Source of the DNA: an uncultured Robiginitomaculum sp.
Lineage (GTDB): Bacteria; Pseudomonadota; Alphaproteobacteria; Caulobacterales; Maricaulaceae
DNA: 64,000 bases
Direction: 5' to 3'
Assembly (NCBI GenBank): GCA_938015875.1
Contig: CALLXE010000034.1
Location: 28,084 to 92,083, forward strand
The position numbers and the translations under genes are program-made. The notes beneath the pieces are model-generated. The model was given only the letters and a program-made list of their open reading frames with translations, ran no database searches and was not told the DNA's origin. Each line of letters starts with the position of its first letter. Position 1 is the first letter of the stretch. This document shows, piece after piece, positions 9,727 through 19,018 of the stretch.

Positions 9727-10503
9727 ATGGCAGGTCACTCAAAATGGGCCAATATTCAGCATCGTAAAGGGCGGCAGGATAAGCTGCGCTCAAAGCTGTT
9801 TTCAAAGCTGGCAAAGGATATTGCCATTGCATCGAAGATGGGCGGCCCTGACCCGGACATGAACCCCCGTCTGCGTCTCGCAATTAACAATGCCAAGGGC
9901 CAATCCATGCCCAAGGACAATATTAAACGCGCCGTCGATAAAGGTGCGGGCGGCGATGGTGCTGATTATCAGGAACTTCGGTATGAGGGCTTTGGTCCGT
10001 CAGGCATTGGTATTGTTGTGGAGGTCTCTACGGACAACACTAACCGTTCTGCTATGGAAGTGCGTACAGCGTTTTCGAAAAACGGCGGAAATATGGGCGA
10101 AACCGGTTCTGTGACGTTCAGCTTTGATCAGGTTGGCGAGATCACATATCCGCTGGAAAAAGGCGACGCTGATACCATGATGGAAGCGGCGATGGAGGCC
10201 GGCGCGGATGACGTTGTCTCTGACGAGCCTAATGAAGATGCTTATGACGAGTACGAGCCTGTGCACACATTTTATACTGCCCGTGATGAACTGGGCGCTG
10301 TATCAGCTGAACTGGAAAAAATTCTCGGCGAAGCGAAATCCGTCAACTTGATTTGGAAGCCGCAAAATGAAATTGATGTGCCGGACAAGGCAAAAACCGT
10401 CATGAATTTGGTGGATGCCCTTGAAGATATCGATGACGTGAACAATGTGTATCATAATCTGGAAATGTCCGAAGCCGCGGAAAAGGCTCTGGCTGAGGAA
10501 TAG
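9727..10503 (+). CDS. yebC: YebC/PmpR-family transcriptional/translational regulator
   Basis: [53 protein letters not shown]. Confidence 0.96.
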   Translation: MAGHSKWANIQHRKGRQDKLRSKLFSKLAKDIAIASKMGGPDPDMNPRLRLAINNAKGQSMPKDNIKRAVDKGAGGDGADYQELRYEGFGPSGIGIVVEVSTDNTNRSAMEVRTAFSKNGGNMGETGSVTFSFDQVGEITYPLEKGDADTMMEAAMEAGADDVVSDEPNEDAYDEYEPVHTFYTARDELGAVSAELEKILGEAKSVNLIWKPQNEIDVPDKAKTVMNLVDALEDIDDVNNVYHNLEMSEAAEKALAEE

Positions 10504-10563
10504 ACCGGGGATTGCGGCGCAAGACTTGCAACGCAAGCAAAGACATTAAATTGGAGTATTACA

Positions 10564-10797
10564 ATGGCAAAACTGAATTTTGAGCATGATGGACAGAAGT
10601 TCGCAGTTAAAGGCGAGTGGGATGGCAACACCTTCACGGCGCAGGCTTTTAAAGGTAAAAAGGAGGCCTCCGACCCTTTTTCTATTACTAAAGACGCAGA
10701 GGCTGATATGGCAGAGGACGAAGCTCTGGAAGCTGTCGTCATGAATTCTGCGAAAGAAGACGTGATCAGTGGAAACGGCGTTTCAGGCGCTGAATAA
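10564..10797 (+). CDS. Small hypothetical protein
   Basis: 77 aa ORF with upstream ggagt, followed by a strong terminator. Confidence 0.6.
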   Translation: MAKLNFEHDGQKFAVKGEWDGNTFTAQAFKGKKEASDPFSITKDAEADMAEDEALEAVVMNSAKEDVISGNGVSGAE

Positions 10798-10822
10798 TCT
10801 TTTCTGCATCATTGAAGCTTAA

Positions 10823-10857
10823 AAGCCGCCCGGACATAACGTCCGGGCGGCTTTTTG
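10823..10857 (+). terminator. Rho-independent terminator
   Basis: AGCCGCCCGGAC-ATAAC-GTCCGGGCGGCT-TTTT. Confidence 0.92.
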
Positions 10858-10909
10858 TATGGCAGCGCGCGTTTTGGGGGAGCCACGCGCCGCGCATTTC
10901 AGGCGGCGA

Positions 10910-11530
10910 TCAGGCCGCGACAAAGGGCTCTGCATCAGCCGATATTTCAGTCAGAACGGCTTCGATTCGGCGGGTCAAATCGTCTGCGCCGCCGGTCCGG
11001 GTGTTCGATGTGACTGTGGCGTAGACTGTGCCGGTATAGCTGCCGACGATCATAGCCTTGAAGGCGCCTTTGGGTGACAGTGTTTGACCGGCAGGGATGA
11101 GCAGTCCTGTGTCCCGCAGAGCGCGCCGACCAAAACTGTTCCATTCTGCGTCAGCGCCGCTTCCGTAAATGATGACAAATCGCTGTCCGCTCGCAGCAGC
11201 TGTCATGCGAATTTCGTCCAATGTATTATCAGATCCGGCCGGCGCGTGAATGACGCGGTCAACGGTTGCCGGGCTGATCGGAGCAAAGTTAATCATGCCG
11301 CCGCTACGGTTTGACAGTTCCGCAAAGTCTCGAAGGTCAGAGAAGGGTGCGGCGGTCAGCTTGCCGTTCTTTATATTGGCAATGGCAAAGTCTGTCTGCC
11401 CTGCCGCCGTTGCGATGGCAGGTTTTAATTGCGGGCTCGGCATTTCGCTCGCGCTCGCCACAGAAGGGGACAGGCACAGGGCTTCAAGGGTTGCGCCGGC
11501 GATTAAGGTCGATGTTATCAGGTTTCTCAT
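10910..11530 (-). CDS. Secreted hypothetical protein
   Basis: MRNLITSTLIAGATLEALCLSPSVASASE... N-terminal signal-peptide-like segment; no recognised domain. Confidence 0.65.
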   Translation of the reverse strand: MRNLITSTLIAGATLEALCLSPSVASASEMPSPQLKPAIATAAGQTDFAIANIKNGKLTAAPFSDLRDFAELSNRSGGMINFAPISPATVDRVIHAPAGSDNTLDEIRMTAAASGQRFVIIYGSGADAEWNSFGRRALRDTGLLIPAGQTLSPKGAFKAMIVGSYTGTVYATVTSNTRTGGADDLTRRIEAVLTEISADAEPFVAA

Positions 11531-11712
11531 TGTGGCCTCCAAGCTCATTATTGTTGATGAGATTTATATGCAGGCCAATTCGGGCGCGCATAGGGAGGGA
11601 ATGGGGCGATTATGAGAAATATAACCCAAATATGACGAAAGCCCGACCGTGCGGGCTTAATTGGGTCATGATTAAAAGCCTGCAGGCAGCCTGCAGGTCT
11701 GAGCGAGCGGGC

Positions 11713-11880
11713 TTAGGTCTTTTCGACTTCGGCAGCCACGCCGTCCCATTTATTGTTTACGTCGCCGCCCAGAACACCGGCGCCGGCAATAATCGCCGTC
11801 GCAATAAGGGCCATCAGGATACCGTATTCGATAGCGGTTGCGCCTGACTCATCGTCATATAATGTTTTTAAGAATGTCAC
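11713..11880 (-). CDS. Flp/Fap-type IVb pilin
   Basis: FLKTLYDDESGATAIEYGILMALIATAIIAGAGVLGG is the canonical Flp pilin segment. GTG at 11880 (VTFLKT...) with AAGGAAG upstream is a plausible start; the track start is 11997. Confidence 0.85.
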   Translation of the reverse strand: MTFLKTLYDDESGATAIEYGILMALIATAIIAGAGVLGGDVNNKWDGVAAEVEKT

Positions 11881-12010
11881 CGGGCCCACTTCCTTCAGGA
11901 TTCTGAAATCTTTTAAACCGGCGGTCTTAATGTCTGTTAAAGAAAGACGGTTAATTGGCATTAACTTAAAATCGCTTGGCGACACCCGGATGTTCATCTA
12001 CTGTTCTTTT

Positions 12011-12538
12011 ATGATAACACCGTTTCAAGAATCAGGTCTGCGTATTTTAGGCCTGGACCCAAGTTTGCGCGCCTGCGGGTGGGGTATTGTGCTGGCACGC
12101 GGCAGCAGGCTGACGCATATCGCTCACGGCGTTATTAAGCCTCCGGTCAAAGCGCCTTTGTCTGATCGTTTAAATGCGCTCTATATTGATATTACCGCCG
12201 TCATTGAGCGTCACGCGCCGGATGCTGCCGCCGTTGAAGAGGCGTTTATGAAAGACAACGCCATGAGCGCGCTTAAGCTTGGCCATGCCCGCGCTATATG
12301 TTTGCTGGCACCGGCAAGAGCAGGGCTGGACGTCGGAGAATACTCGCCACGCAGTGTTAAGAAGGCTGTAGTCGGGACCGGCGCGGCGGATAAAACTCAG
12401 GTCGCGCATATGATGAATATGCTCATGCCGGGATGCGGCGTCAAAGCCGGCGACGCGGCGGACGCGCTTGCGATTGCGGTCTGCCATTCTCAAAACCTCA
12501 ACTATCAGAGCGCGATTGCGCAAAGGCAGGCCTCATGA
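12011..12538 (+). CDS. ruvC: Holliday junction endodeoxyribonuclease RuvC
   Basis: LRILGLDPSLRACGWGIV...AVEEAFMKDN...DAADALAIAVCH; followed by ruvA and ruvB. Start at ATG 12011. Confidence 0.95.
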   Translation: MITPFQESGLRILGLDPSLRACGWGIVLARGSRLTHIAHGVIKPPVKAPLSDRLNALYIDITAVIERHAPDAAAVEEAFMKDNAMSALKLGHARAICLLAPARAGLDVGEYSPRSVKKAVVGTGAADKTQVAHMMNMLMPGCGVKAGDAADALAIAVCHSQNLNYQSAIAQRQAS

Positions 12539-13176
12539 TCGGTATGCTCTCAGGAACGTGCCTTGTGGCCGGCAGCGGCGAAGCCATCATTGATGTCGGC
12601 GGTGTTGGCTATCTGGTACAATGCGGCAGTCGGACTTTGGCCCGTATGAGCGAGGGAAGCCCATCTCGCCTGCATATTGAAACCCATGTGCGCGAAACGG
12701 CGATAACGTTGTATGGCTTTGATTCTGAAGATGACCGGGCGTGGTTTATGCGGCTGCAATCGGTTCAGGGCGTTGGACCGAAGGCGGCTCTGGCGATTTT
12801 AGATATTCTGACCCCGGGGCAAATTCTGTCTGCCGCGAGTCTTGAGGATAAAGCGAGTTTTGCGCGCGCCTCGGGCGTCGGCCCGAAACTGGCGGGGCGT
12901 ATCGCAACCGAATTATCCGGCAAGCCTGCGCCGTCAGGGCGGGGCTATAGCAGCGCCTTTATGAAGCCGTCCGCAGATGCAGATATGTCCGGCGCAGACC
13001 GCAATGAAGGGCTTTCGGATATGGCCCTGCGTAATGACGGCGTGTCGGCGCTCGTGAATTTAGGTATTGCGCAGCCGGACGCGCTGCGCGCGGTCGCGCA
13101 GGCTTACGAAGCCATGAGCGAAGATCCCAAGCTGGATGATCTTATTAAAGCAGCTCTTAAAGAGTTAAGCCAATAA
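12535..13176 (+). CDS. ruvA: Holliday junction branch migration protein RuvA
   Basis: MIGMLSGTCLVAGSGEAIIDVGGVGYLVQC...VQGVGPKAALAIL...ASGVGPKLAGRIATEL; ATGA overlap with ruvC. Confidence 0.95.
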   Translation: MIGMLSGTCLVAGSGEAIIDVGGVGYLVQCGSRTLARMSEGSPSRLHIETHVRETAITLYGFDSEDDRAWFMRLQSVQGVGPKAALAILDILTPGQILSAASLEDKASFARASGVGPKLAGRIATELSGKPAPSGRGYSSAFMKPSADADMSGADRNEGLSDMALRNDGVSALVNLGIAQPDALRAVAQAYEAMSEDPKLDDLIKAALKELSQ

Positions 13177-13228
13177 TGGGCGCGCAGTCTGACTTGAAGA
13201 TATCAGCAAACGCCGTTACGCATTCTAT

Positions 13229-14266
13229 ATGACTGATGACCGTCTCATAGATGCTCCGGCGCAAACAGGTGATGGCCGTGACCGTGCTTTGCGTCCGCTC
13301 GCCTTTGACGATTTTGTCGGGCAGAAAACAGCAATCTCCAATCTGAAAGTTTACGTTGAAGCGGCGAGTCGGCGCGGCGAAGCGCTTGATCATTTGCTTC
13401 TGTCCGGGCCGCCCGGCCTCGGCAAAACGACTCTGTCGCAAATCGTGTCGCGGGAACTCGGAGTCAATTTTCGCGCCACATCCGGCCCCGTCATATCCAA
13501 GGCCGGCGATTTGGCGGCGCTGCTGACCAATCTCGAACCGCGGGACGTTTTGTTCATCGACGAAATACATCGCCTGTCTCCTGCCGTAGAAGAGGTGCTC
13601 TATCCGGCAATGGAGGATTTTGAACTGGATTTGATTATCGGCGATGGTCCCGCTGCGCGCTCAATTAAGATTGATTTGGCCCCGTTTACGCTGATTGGCG
13701 CAACCACCAGAGCAGGGCTGCTGGCAACCCCGCTGCGCGACCGGTTCGGCATTCCGGTGCGCCTGGAGTTTTATGACGTTGAAGAATTGACCAAAATTGT
13801 TGCGCGGGGCGGAGCAAAGCTTGGCGTTGACATGACAGCCGACGGAGCGCGGGAAATTGCCCGCCGTTCTCGTGGAACGCCCCGTGTGGCCGGGCGCCTT
13901 TTGCGCCGCGTTCGGGATTTATCCGAGGACGCCGGCGCAGCAATTATCGATGCCGCGACTGCGGATGCTGCTTTGAAACGTCTTGATGTTGATGTCATCG
14001 GGCTTGATGCCCAAGATCGGCGCTATCTGTCGGCACTGACGGAAATGTTCAGCGGCGGCCCGGTGGGCGCCGATACGATGGCTGCGGCCCTGTCTGAGGC
14101 CCGTGACGCACTTGAAGACGTGATCGAGCCATACCTTATTCAGCAAGGCTTTATCATGCGTACGCCGCGTGGCCGCGTTGCTACCCCTCGCGCCTATGAG
14201 CATTTGGGTCTGACTCCGCCGCCCGCCAATATCGTGCCGATGATCGGGGGCGACAATAATGGATGA
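13229..14266 (+). CDS. ruvB: Holliday junction branch migration helicase RuvB
   Basis: [12 protein letters not shown]...[18 protein letters not shown]...[33 protein letters not shown]. Confidence 0.97.
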   Translation: MTDDRLIDAPAQTGDGRDRALRPLAFDDFVGQKTAISNLKVYVEAASRRGEALDHLLLSGPPGLGKTTLSQIVSRELGVNFRATSGPVISKAGDLAALLTNLEPRDVLFIDEIHRLSPAVEEVLYPAMEDFELDLIIGDGPAARSIKIDLAPFTLIGATTRAGLLATPLRDRFGIPVRLEFYDVEELTKIVARGGAKLGVDMTADGAREIARRSRGTPRVAGRLLRRVRDLSEDAGAAIIDAATADAALKRLDVDVIGLDAQDRRYLSALTEMFSGGPVGADTMAAALSEARDALEDVIEPYLIQQGFIMRTPRGRVATPRAYEHLGLTPPPANIVPMIGGDNNG

Positions 14267-14708
14267 GCTGACGCAGCCGACAATGGGCTATTTTAAAGGT
14301 CGTGAACATTTTTACCCGGTGCGGGTCTTCTATGAGGATACGGATTTTTCCGGCGTGGTTTATTACGCGAACTATCTGCGGTTTTTGGAACGTGCCCGCA
14401 GCTCATTTTTCCGCCTCGCCGGGATCGGGCATGCAGAACTGCTGGAGCGGGATCCGCCGCTCGCCTTTGTTATTCGTAAAATCAATTTGGATTACAGGAT
14501 GTCGGCCCGCATTGACGATGCCCTGACGGTCATGACGACATACGACACATTCAAAGGCGCGCGCCTGATGGTGACGCAAAAGGTTTATCGGAGTGATGAT
14601 CTGCTTCTGACGGCCGACAGCGAAGCGGCCTGCATTGATCTGACCGGCCGCCCAAAACGTGCCCCTAAAGAAATGATCGAAAAGCTGACCCCTTATCTGG
14701 CAAGGTAA
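14259..14708 (+). CDS. ybgC: Tol-Pal associated acyl-CoA thioesterase YbgC
   Basis: [33 protein letters not shown] hotdog-fold signature. Confidence 0.92.
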   Translation: MDELTQPTMGYFKGREHFYPVRVFYEDTDFSGVVYYANYLRFLERARSSFFRLAGIGHAELLERDPPLAFVIRKINLDYRMSARIDDALTVMTTYDTFKGARLMVTQKVYRSDDLLLTADSEAACIDLTGRPKRAPKEMIEKLTPYLAR

Positions 14709-14758
14709 TGGGCCTGTCAGTATTCGGGCTTTAAATGGGTCATGCCGCGCTGCGATTT

Positions 14759-15025
14759 TTACGGCGTGTTTATGGCTTTGCTAAAGACAGTTCCGGCGTC
14801 CCACTTTGCTTTTTTGCGAAACAGGACCCGGTTTAAAAGCAATCCGACGGCGACGGTTGTGACAAGATTTAAGGCCATCAAGTGAATAAAGTGCAGCTTT
14901 ACATTTTGCGTCAGGGTTGTTGAATTTTCCACGAGCGGGTTCAGCATCCAGCCATAAAATACGACGCCGAAAACAACGGCCAACATCATGGCGCGGGCAT
15001 CAATGTTTTTAAATAAAAGTCCCAC
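14759..15025 (-). CDS. Small membrane protein, hypothetical
   Basis: 88 aa with hydrophobic segments MLAVVFGVVFYGWML and LNLVTTVAVGLLL. Confidence 0.5.
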   Translation of the reverse strand: MGLLFKNIDARAMMLAVVFGVVFYGWMLNPLVENSTTLTQNVKLHFIHLMALNLVTTVAVGLLLNRVLFRKKAKWDAGTVFSKAINTP

Positions 15026-15202
15026 AATAAAGGTCGCCAGAATCCGGCGAAAAATGTTTATCTTGAAGTCTTCTCCGGCGCGATTATTGATTGGGAAACC
15101 CGAAAAAGTGTCGCCATGCGATCCCGTATACGCGCCAACAATGATCGGGCTTTGTCTTTGAAATGGAAGTGTGATTTTTAACGGTATAAGCGGCGTGAGC
15201 GC

Positions 15203-15646
15203 TTACGGCCTGTTTGCAATCAAAACCGCCTTGGCGGTTTCCAGATTTAAATCAAAAAAATCACGATCGATCATAGAGGCATAGGTAGCCCCGCATAAGC
15301 GGCCTTTTTTAAAGGCGCGGATGGTTAGCCTTGGCTGACAGAGTAGGCCCAGACCCGCTAAAAATCCGCACAAAGCGACGGCGCGGGCATCTCTATAACA
15401 GCGCGCGCCAAGCTCCCAACTTGCTAATGACAGTTCTCCTGAAGCTGTCGTCGGATAACCCGTCAGCATATGATGGGCGTCGTGGCGGTTTATGATCTCG
15501 CGCCGCCATATAAAATTTGGCAGCGGAAAGATATAACTTCCCAGTTGGGCCATCCAGACAATGCGGCGGTCTTCATTGACATCAAGATCATTGGCTCGGC
15601 GAAAGCCGGTGAGGCTTTCGCCGATGGTCGGGTCAGTCGCTGACAT
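15203..15646 (-). CDS. COQ4-like protein with HDxxHx11E motif
   Basis: MSATDPTIGESLTGFRR...INRHDAHHMLTGYPTTASGELSLASWELGAR; HDAHH + 11 residues + E matches the COQ4 metal-ligand motif. Confidence 0.6.
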   Translation of the reverse strand: MSATDPTIGESLTGFRRANDLDVNEDRRIVWMAQLGSYIFPLPNFIWRREIINRHDAHHMLTGYPTTASGELSLASWELGARCYRDARAVALCGFLAGLGLLCQPRLTIRAFKKGRLCGATYASMIDRDFFDLNLETAKAVLIANRP

Positions 15647-16648
15647 TATGGTCCGCCGCCGAAAGCTCGGCTTGCCCGGGCGCAGCAATTGATAAGGCCC
15701 GATCTGTAACCGGCGTAATACCGGGACGCGGCGGCAGGATGTGCGGAAGCTTTATATCTTTGGCGAGGCCGAGCTTTTCGAGCGCGCGAATAAACACAAA
15801 GCCAAGATCAATTTGCCCGGGGTAAAGCCCGTGCTTGGCCGAGCTCGGAAAAGCGTGATGATTGCAATGCCAGCTTTCGCCCATAGTCGGAATGGCGAGC
15901 AGGGGGATATTGTGAGCCTGCAGGGATGCGCCGTCTAAATGCCAATCTTGCGGGCCGCGCGTATGGGCAAAATATGAAATAAACCAATGCATTTTCGTGC
16001 AAGCCGCAATCCGAACCGCAACGCCCCATATTACCCAGGGCCAGCCGCCGATCATAAACAGGATAATCGCAACGGGGATTTGGTGCGCCATCCAAGTCTT
16101 TTGTAAGAATTTATAAAACGGATCATTTCCGATCTCGGAGCCCGGATCAAATCCCGGCGGGTTATCAAGAATCAGGCGGAAATTTAAGTAATAAACACCT
16201 TCGCTCCACATATTGGTTTACCGTGCCTTAAAAACCAATGGCAATCGGCTTCGCGCTGCGCCCAGTCTCGGGTGTCATGCAGCCCTATGGTCCAAATCGG
16301 GCCTCCCATGCCGACGAGCGTTCCCATATAAACAAGGATATATTCCAGCCATTTCGGGCACGAAAAGCTACGGTGAATAAGACGACGGTGAAAGCCGACG
16401 GAGTGTCCGGCGCAGAGCGTCACGGCTGACAAGCCAAGGAAGGCTGCAAGCGCGCCCCATGTAAAGTATATCGGACCGGCGATCAGGGCTATCAGTAAAA
16501 AACCTGTGTTCCATAAAGAGCGCGCCGGATCCCAGACGACGCGGCCTTTATCGGGGCGCGCCGTATCCAAATTCGTCAACGAATTGACTTTGAATGCGGC
16601 GCTGCCCACTGATTTGGCGGAAATGTCTTTTGCAGATGTATCGGTCAT
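15633..16648 (-). pseudogene. Acyl-CoA (delta-9-type) fatty acid desaturase interrupted by a frameshift
   Basis: N-terminal half in ORF 16184..16648 (GHSVGFHRRLIHRSF, TRDWAQREADCHWFLRHGKP); C-terminal half in ORF 15633..16211 (MWSEGVYYLNFRL...GESWHCNHHAFPSSAKHGL). The halves join cleanly at KP|MWSEG if an extra AT at 16212-16213 is removed. Confidence 0.82.
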
Positions 16649-17544
16649 GACGGCTCTCTGATTATAATCGTGTCAGTGAGATATTTCGCGCTTTGCTTTG
16701 CGGCCAGTTGCTGCATAGGGCCAAAATACCAGACAGTATCCAGCAAGCGTTCATATTTTACTGTCAGCGAGATTTGCGTCCCGCCTGTCTCAAGCGGCGT
16801 AAAGTGAACTTCTGTGCCTTCAATGTTCATGTAATGGGACAGATAGGCTGTGTTCTTTGTGATCGTCGTTTGAATATGCTGCGGATTGACCTGCGAGATC
16901 AAAATGTCCATCTCGCCCTTATGGAAATTGCCGAAACCCCATTTTTTATAAGTAAAGTGAAGGTTGTGCACATCACCGGCGTTTAAAGTGCCGGCGTGAA
17001 TTTTGTCAGGGAGCGGGAACAGACGCAAAAACCATCCGCGTTTTCTCGGCATGGCAATATCGGCGGCCATATTGGCTTTCAGCTGTGCAATACTTTGATC
17101 GGTTTGGGCGACGTAAACGGCCGTGTTGTGACGTGGATAGGTGGTTTGCGGCAGCATACCTTCCGTCGCCAAGCCAAAAACTATGGCGGGCAGGGTGAGC
17201 GCTTTGAGGGATGATTTGTCCTCAAATATGGCCGCAAACAAATAACCGACGCCCGCCATAACATAGTAAATCGGCATAAACATCAGCACGCAAAGAAAGC
17301 CTTCCATCAAAAACGCCGATGTAATCAGGAAAATAATCGTAACGAGGCGAAAATGGTTTAAAAACCGAACGCCAACAGACCGTCCTGCCATGGGCCGTGT
17401 CAAAAAGAACAGGGCGGCAGAGAGCGCAAAGGGAACCACCAAATACAGGAGCGTTCCGGTCCCAAACCGCGAGTCCAGCAGGGAACGTGTTACAAGCACC
17501 GCAATGCCGATCAAAAAGATCAACGGCCCGATATATTTTTTCAT
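16645..17544 (-). CDS. Membrane protein with N-terminal TM segments and a soluble C-terminal domain (possibly SRPBCC-like)
   Basis: MKKYIGPLIFLIGIAVLVTRSLL...; C-terminal 'VHFTPLETGGTQISLTVKYERLLDTVWYFGPMQQLAAKQSAKYL' resembles polyketide-cyclase/SRPBCC endings; ATGA overlap with the desaturase start. Confidence 0.6.
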   Translation of the reverse strand: MKKYIGPLIFLIGIAVLVTRSLLDSRFGTGTLLYLVVPFALSAALFFLTRPMAGRSVGVRFLNHFRLVTIIFLITSAFLMEGFLCVLMFMPIYYVMAGVGYLFAAIFEDKSSLKALTLPAIVFGLATEGMLPQTTYPRHNTAVYVAQTDQSIAQLKANMAADIAMPRKRGWFLRLFPLPDKIHAGTLNAGDVHNLHFTYKKWGFGNFHKGEMDILISQVNPQHIQTTITKNTAYLSHYMNIEGTEVHFTPLETGGTQISLTVKYERLLDTVWYFGPMQQLAAKQSAKYLTDTIIIREPS

Positions 17545-17818
17545 ATGTCCCCCAACGTCCCTCATATAGTTTTATCAGTGGCCGGACAGGCCGCGCGCGT
17601 CAAGGTTGATTGATGTCGCAGGCTTGCCGTGCTTGCGCGCAATTAAGTGCAGGGCCGGGGTTACGGTTAATAATCTCTTACCGTTTCCCCCTTAAACCTT
17701 GGGTTACGGCATATTCATTGGCACTGACCTTTAAATCGCCATACTGTTGAATTTTATGGGGCTGAGTCGCGCTTGGTCTGAATTTAGTGTTTTGTATTTT
17801 GTGATTTAAAGGAAAGCT

Positions 17819-18583
17819 ATGCTTTTGGTTTTTGATATGGCGGTCAACGCCGCGCTGCCCCTCATGCAAGCGGTGACAAGCGCGCCATTGGGTGAGGTAA
17901 AGTCTGATTTTTCTATCATCGGCCTGTTTCTGCATTCTGATATCATTATCAAACTGATCATGATCGGTCTTGTGCTGGCATCAATATGGTCTTGGATGGT
18001 TGTCGCAGATAAGTTTTTTGCCTTCCGCCTGCTTAAAAAGCGCGCGAGTGATTTTGAAGAGACGTTTTGGTCCGGACGTACGCTTGAAGAATTAGACGCG
18101 GGCCTGTCTCAGGAAAACCGCGATCCGATGGGGCGCGTCTTTTCCGCTGCTATGCGCGAATGGCGCGAGAGCCAAGGACCAAACGGCCGTATGGACGGCG
18201 ATTTGCTTGGCACGCGCGAACGCCTCGACCGGGTTATGAACCTTGTGATCAACCGGGAATTGACAAAAGCGCAAAGCGGACTCGGCGTTCTGGCCTCTGT
18301 CGGCTCTACCGCGCCGTTTGTCGGTCTGCTGGGCACGGTTTGGGGGATTTTGAATACGTTCCGAGCCGTTTCGGCGTCCAATAATGCGGGCTTTATTACT
18401 ATTCTGCCGGGCATTACCGAGGCGCTTTTCCTGACTGCTCTCGGCCTTGTTGTCGCTATACCGGCGGTCGTCTTTTATAATAAATTCTCAGGCGATCTGA
18501 ATAAATATGCCGGCCGCCTTGAGGGTTACGCAGACGAGTTGTCGGCTATCCTGTCGCGTAAGCTGGCTAAGAGCGTCAAATAA
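17819..18583 (+). CDS. tolQ: Tol-Pal system protein TolQ
   Basis: MotA/TolQ/ExbB signature: LGVLASVGSTAPFVGLLGTVWGILNTFRAVSA...ITEALFLTALGLVVAIPAVVFYN. Confidence 0.95.
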   Translation: MLLVFDMAVNAALPLMQAVTSAPLGEVKSDFSIIGLFLHSDIIIKLIMIGLVLASIWSWMVVADKFFAFRLLKKRASDFEETFWSGRTLEELDAGLSQENRDPMGRVFSAAMREWRESQGPNGRMDGDLLGTRERLDRVMNLVINRELTKAQSGLGVLASVGSTAPFVGLLGTVWGILNTFRAVSASNNAGFITILPGITEALFLTALGLVVAIPAVVFYNKFSGDLNKYAGRLEGYADELSAILSRKLAKSVK

Positions 18584-19017
18584 TGGCGATGGGCCCCACA
18601 CAGCGCGGCAACGGGCGTAGTTCGCGTCGCAGCCAGCCTATGAGCGAGATTAACGTCACCCCGTTTGTCGATGTGATGTTGGTTTTACTGATTGTGTTTA
18701 TGGTGGCGGCGACGACATTGTCCATCGGCGTCGCGATTGACTTGCCGAAGACCGATGCCAAAGCCCTGCCGACGAGCAAAGACCCGCTTTTGATTACTGT
18801 TGATGCTGAGGGCGGCGTGTTTTTGCAGGACGAGGCGGTCAATCTGGACACAGTTGTCCCGCGCCTGACCGCCATTGCGGAGAACGGTTATGAGGAGCGC
18901 ATACATTTGCGCGCAGACGCCGGGGCGGATTACGGCGCGGTGATGAAAGTCATGGCGCGCATCAACAAGGCCGGTTTTTCCAATCTTAATTTGGTGACTG
19001 ACCCGGAAGATCAATAG
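18583..19017 (+). CDS. tolR: Tol-Pal system protein TolR (ExbD family)
   Basis: MSEINVTPFVDVMLVLLIVFMVAATTL. Confidence 0.95.
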   Translation: MAMGPTQRGNGRSSRRSQPMSEINVTPFVDVMLVLLIVFMVAATTLSIGVAIDLPKTDAKALPTSKDPLLITVDAEGGVFLQDEAVNLDTVVPRLTAIAENGYEERIHLRADAGADYGAVMKVMARINKAGFSNLNLVTDPEDQ

Positions 19018-19018
19018 A

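Noticed and set aside
11634-11700. Duplicate CCTGCAGG palindromes after the pilin gene as a recombination or att site
   Set aside because: More simply read as terminator-type hairpins on the minus strand (GCCTGCAGG...CTTTT; AGCCCGcacggtCGGGCTTT).
16184-16216. Programmed -1 frameshift in the desaturase
   Set aside because: The shift is in the -1 direction, but no X XXY YYZ slippery heptamer lies between the upstream -1-frame stop and the ORF1 stop; a dinucleotide duplication explains the junction better.
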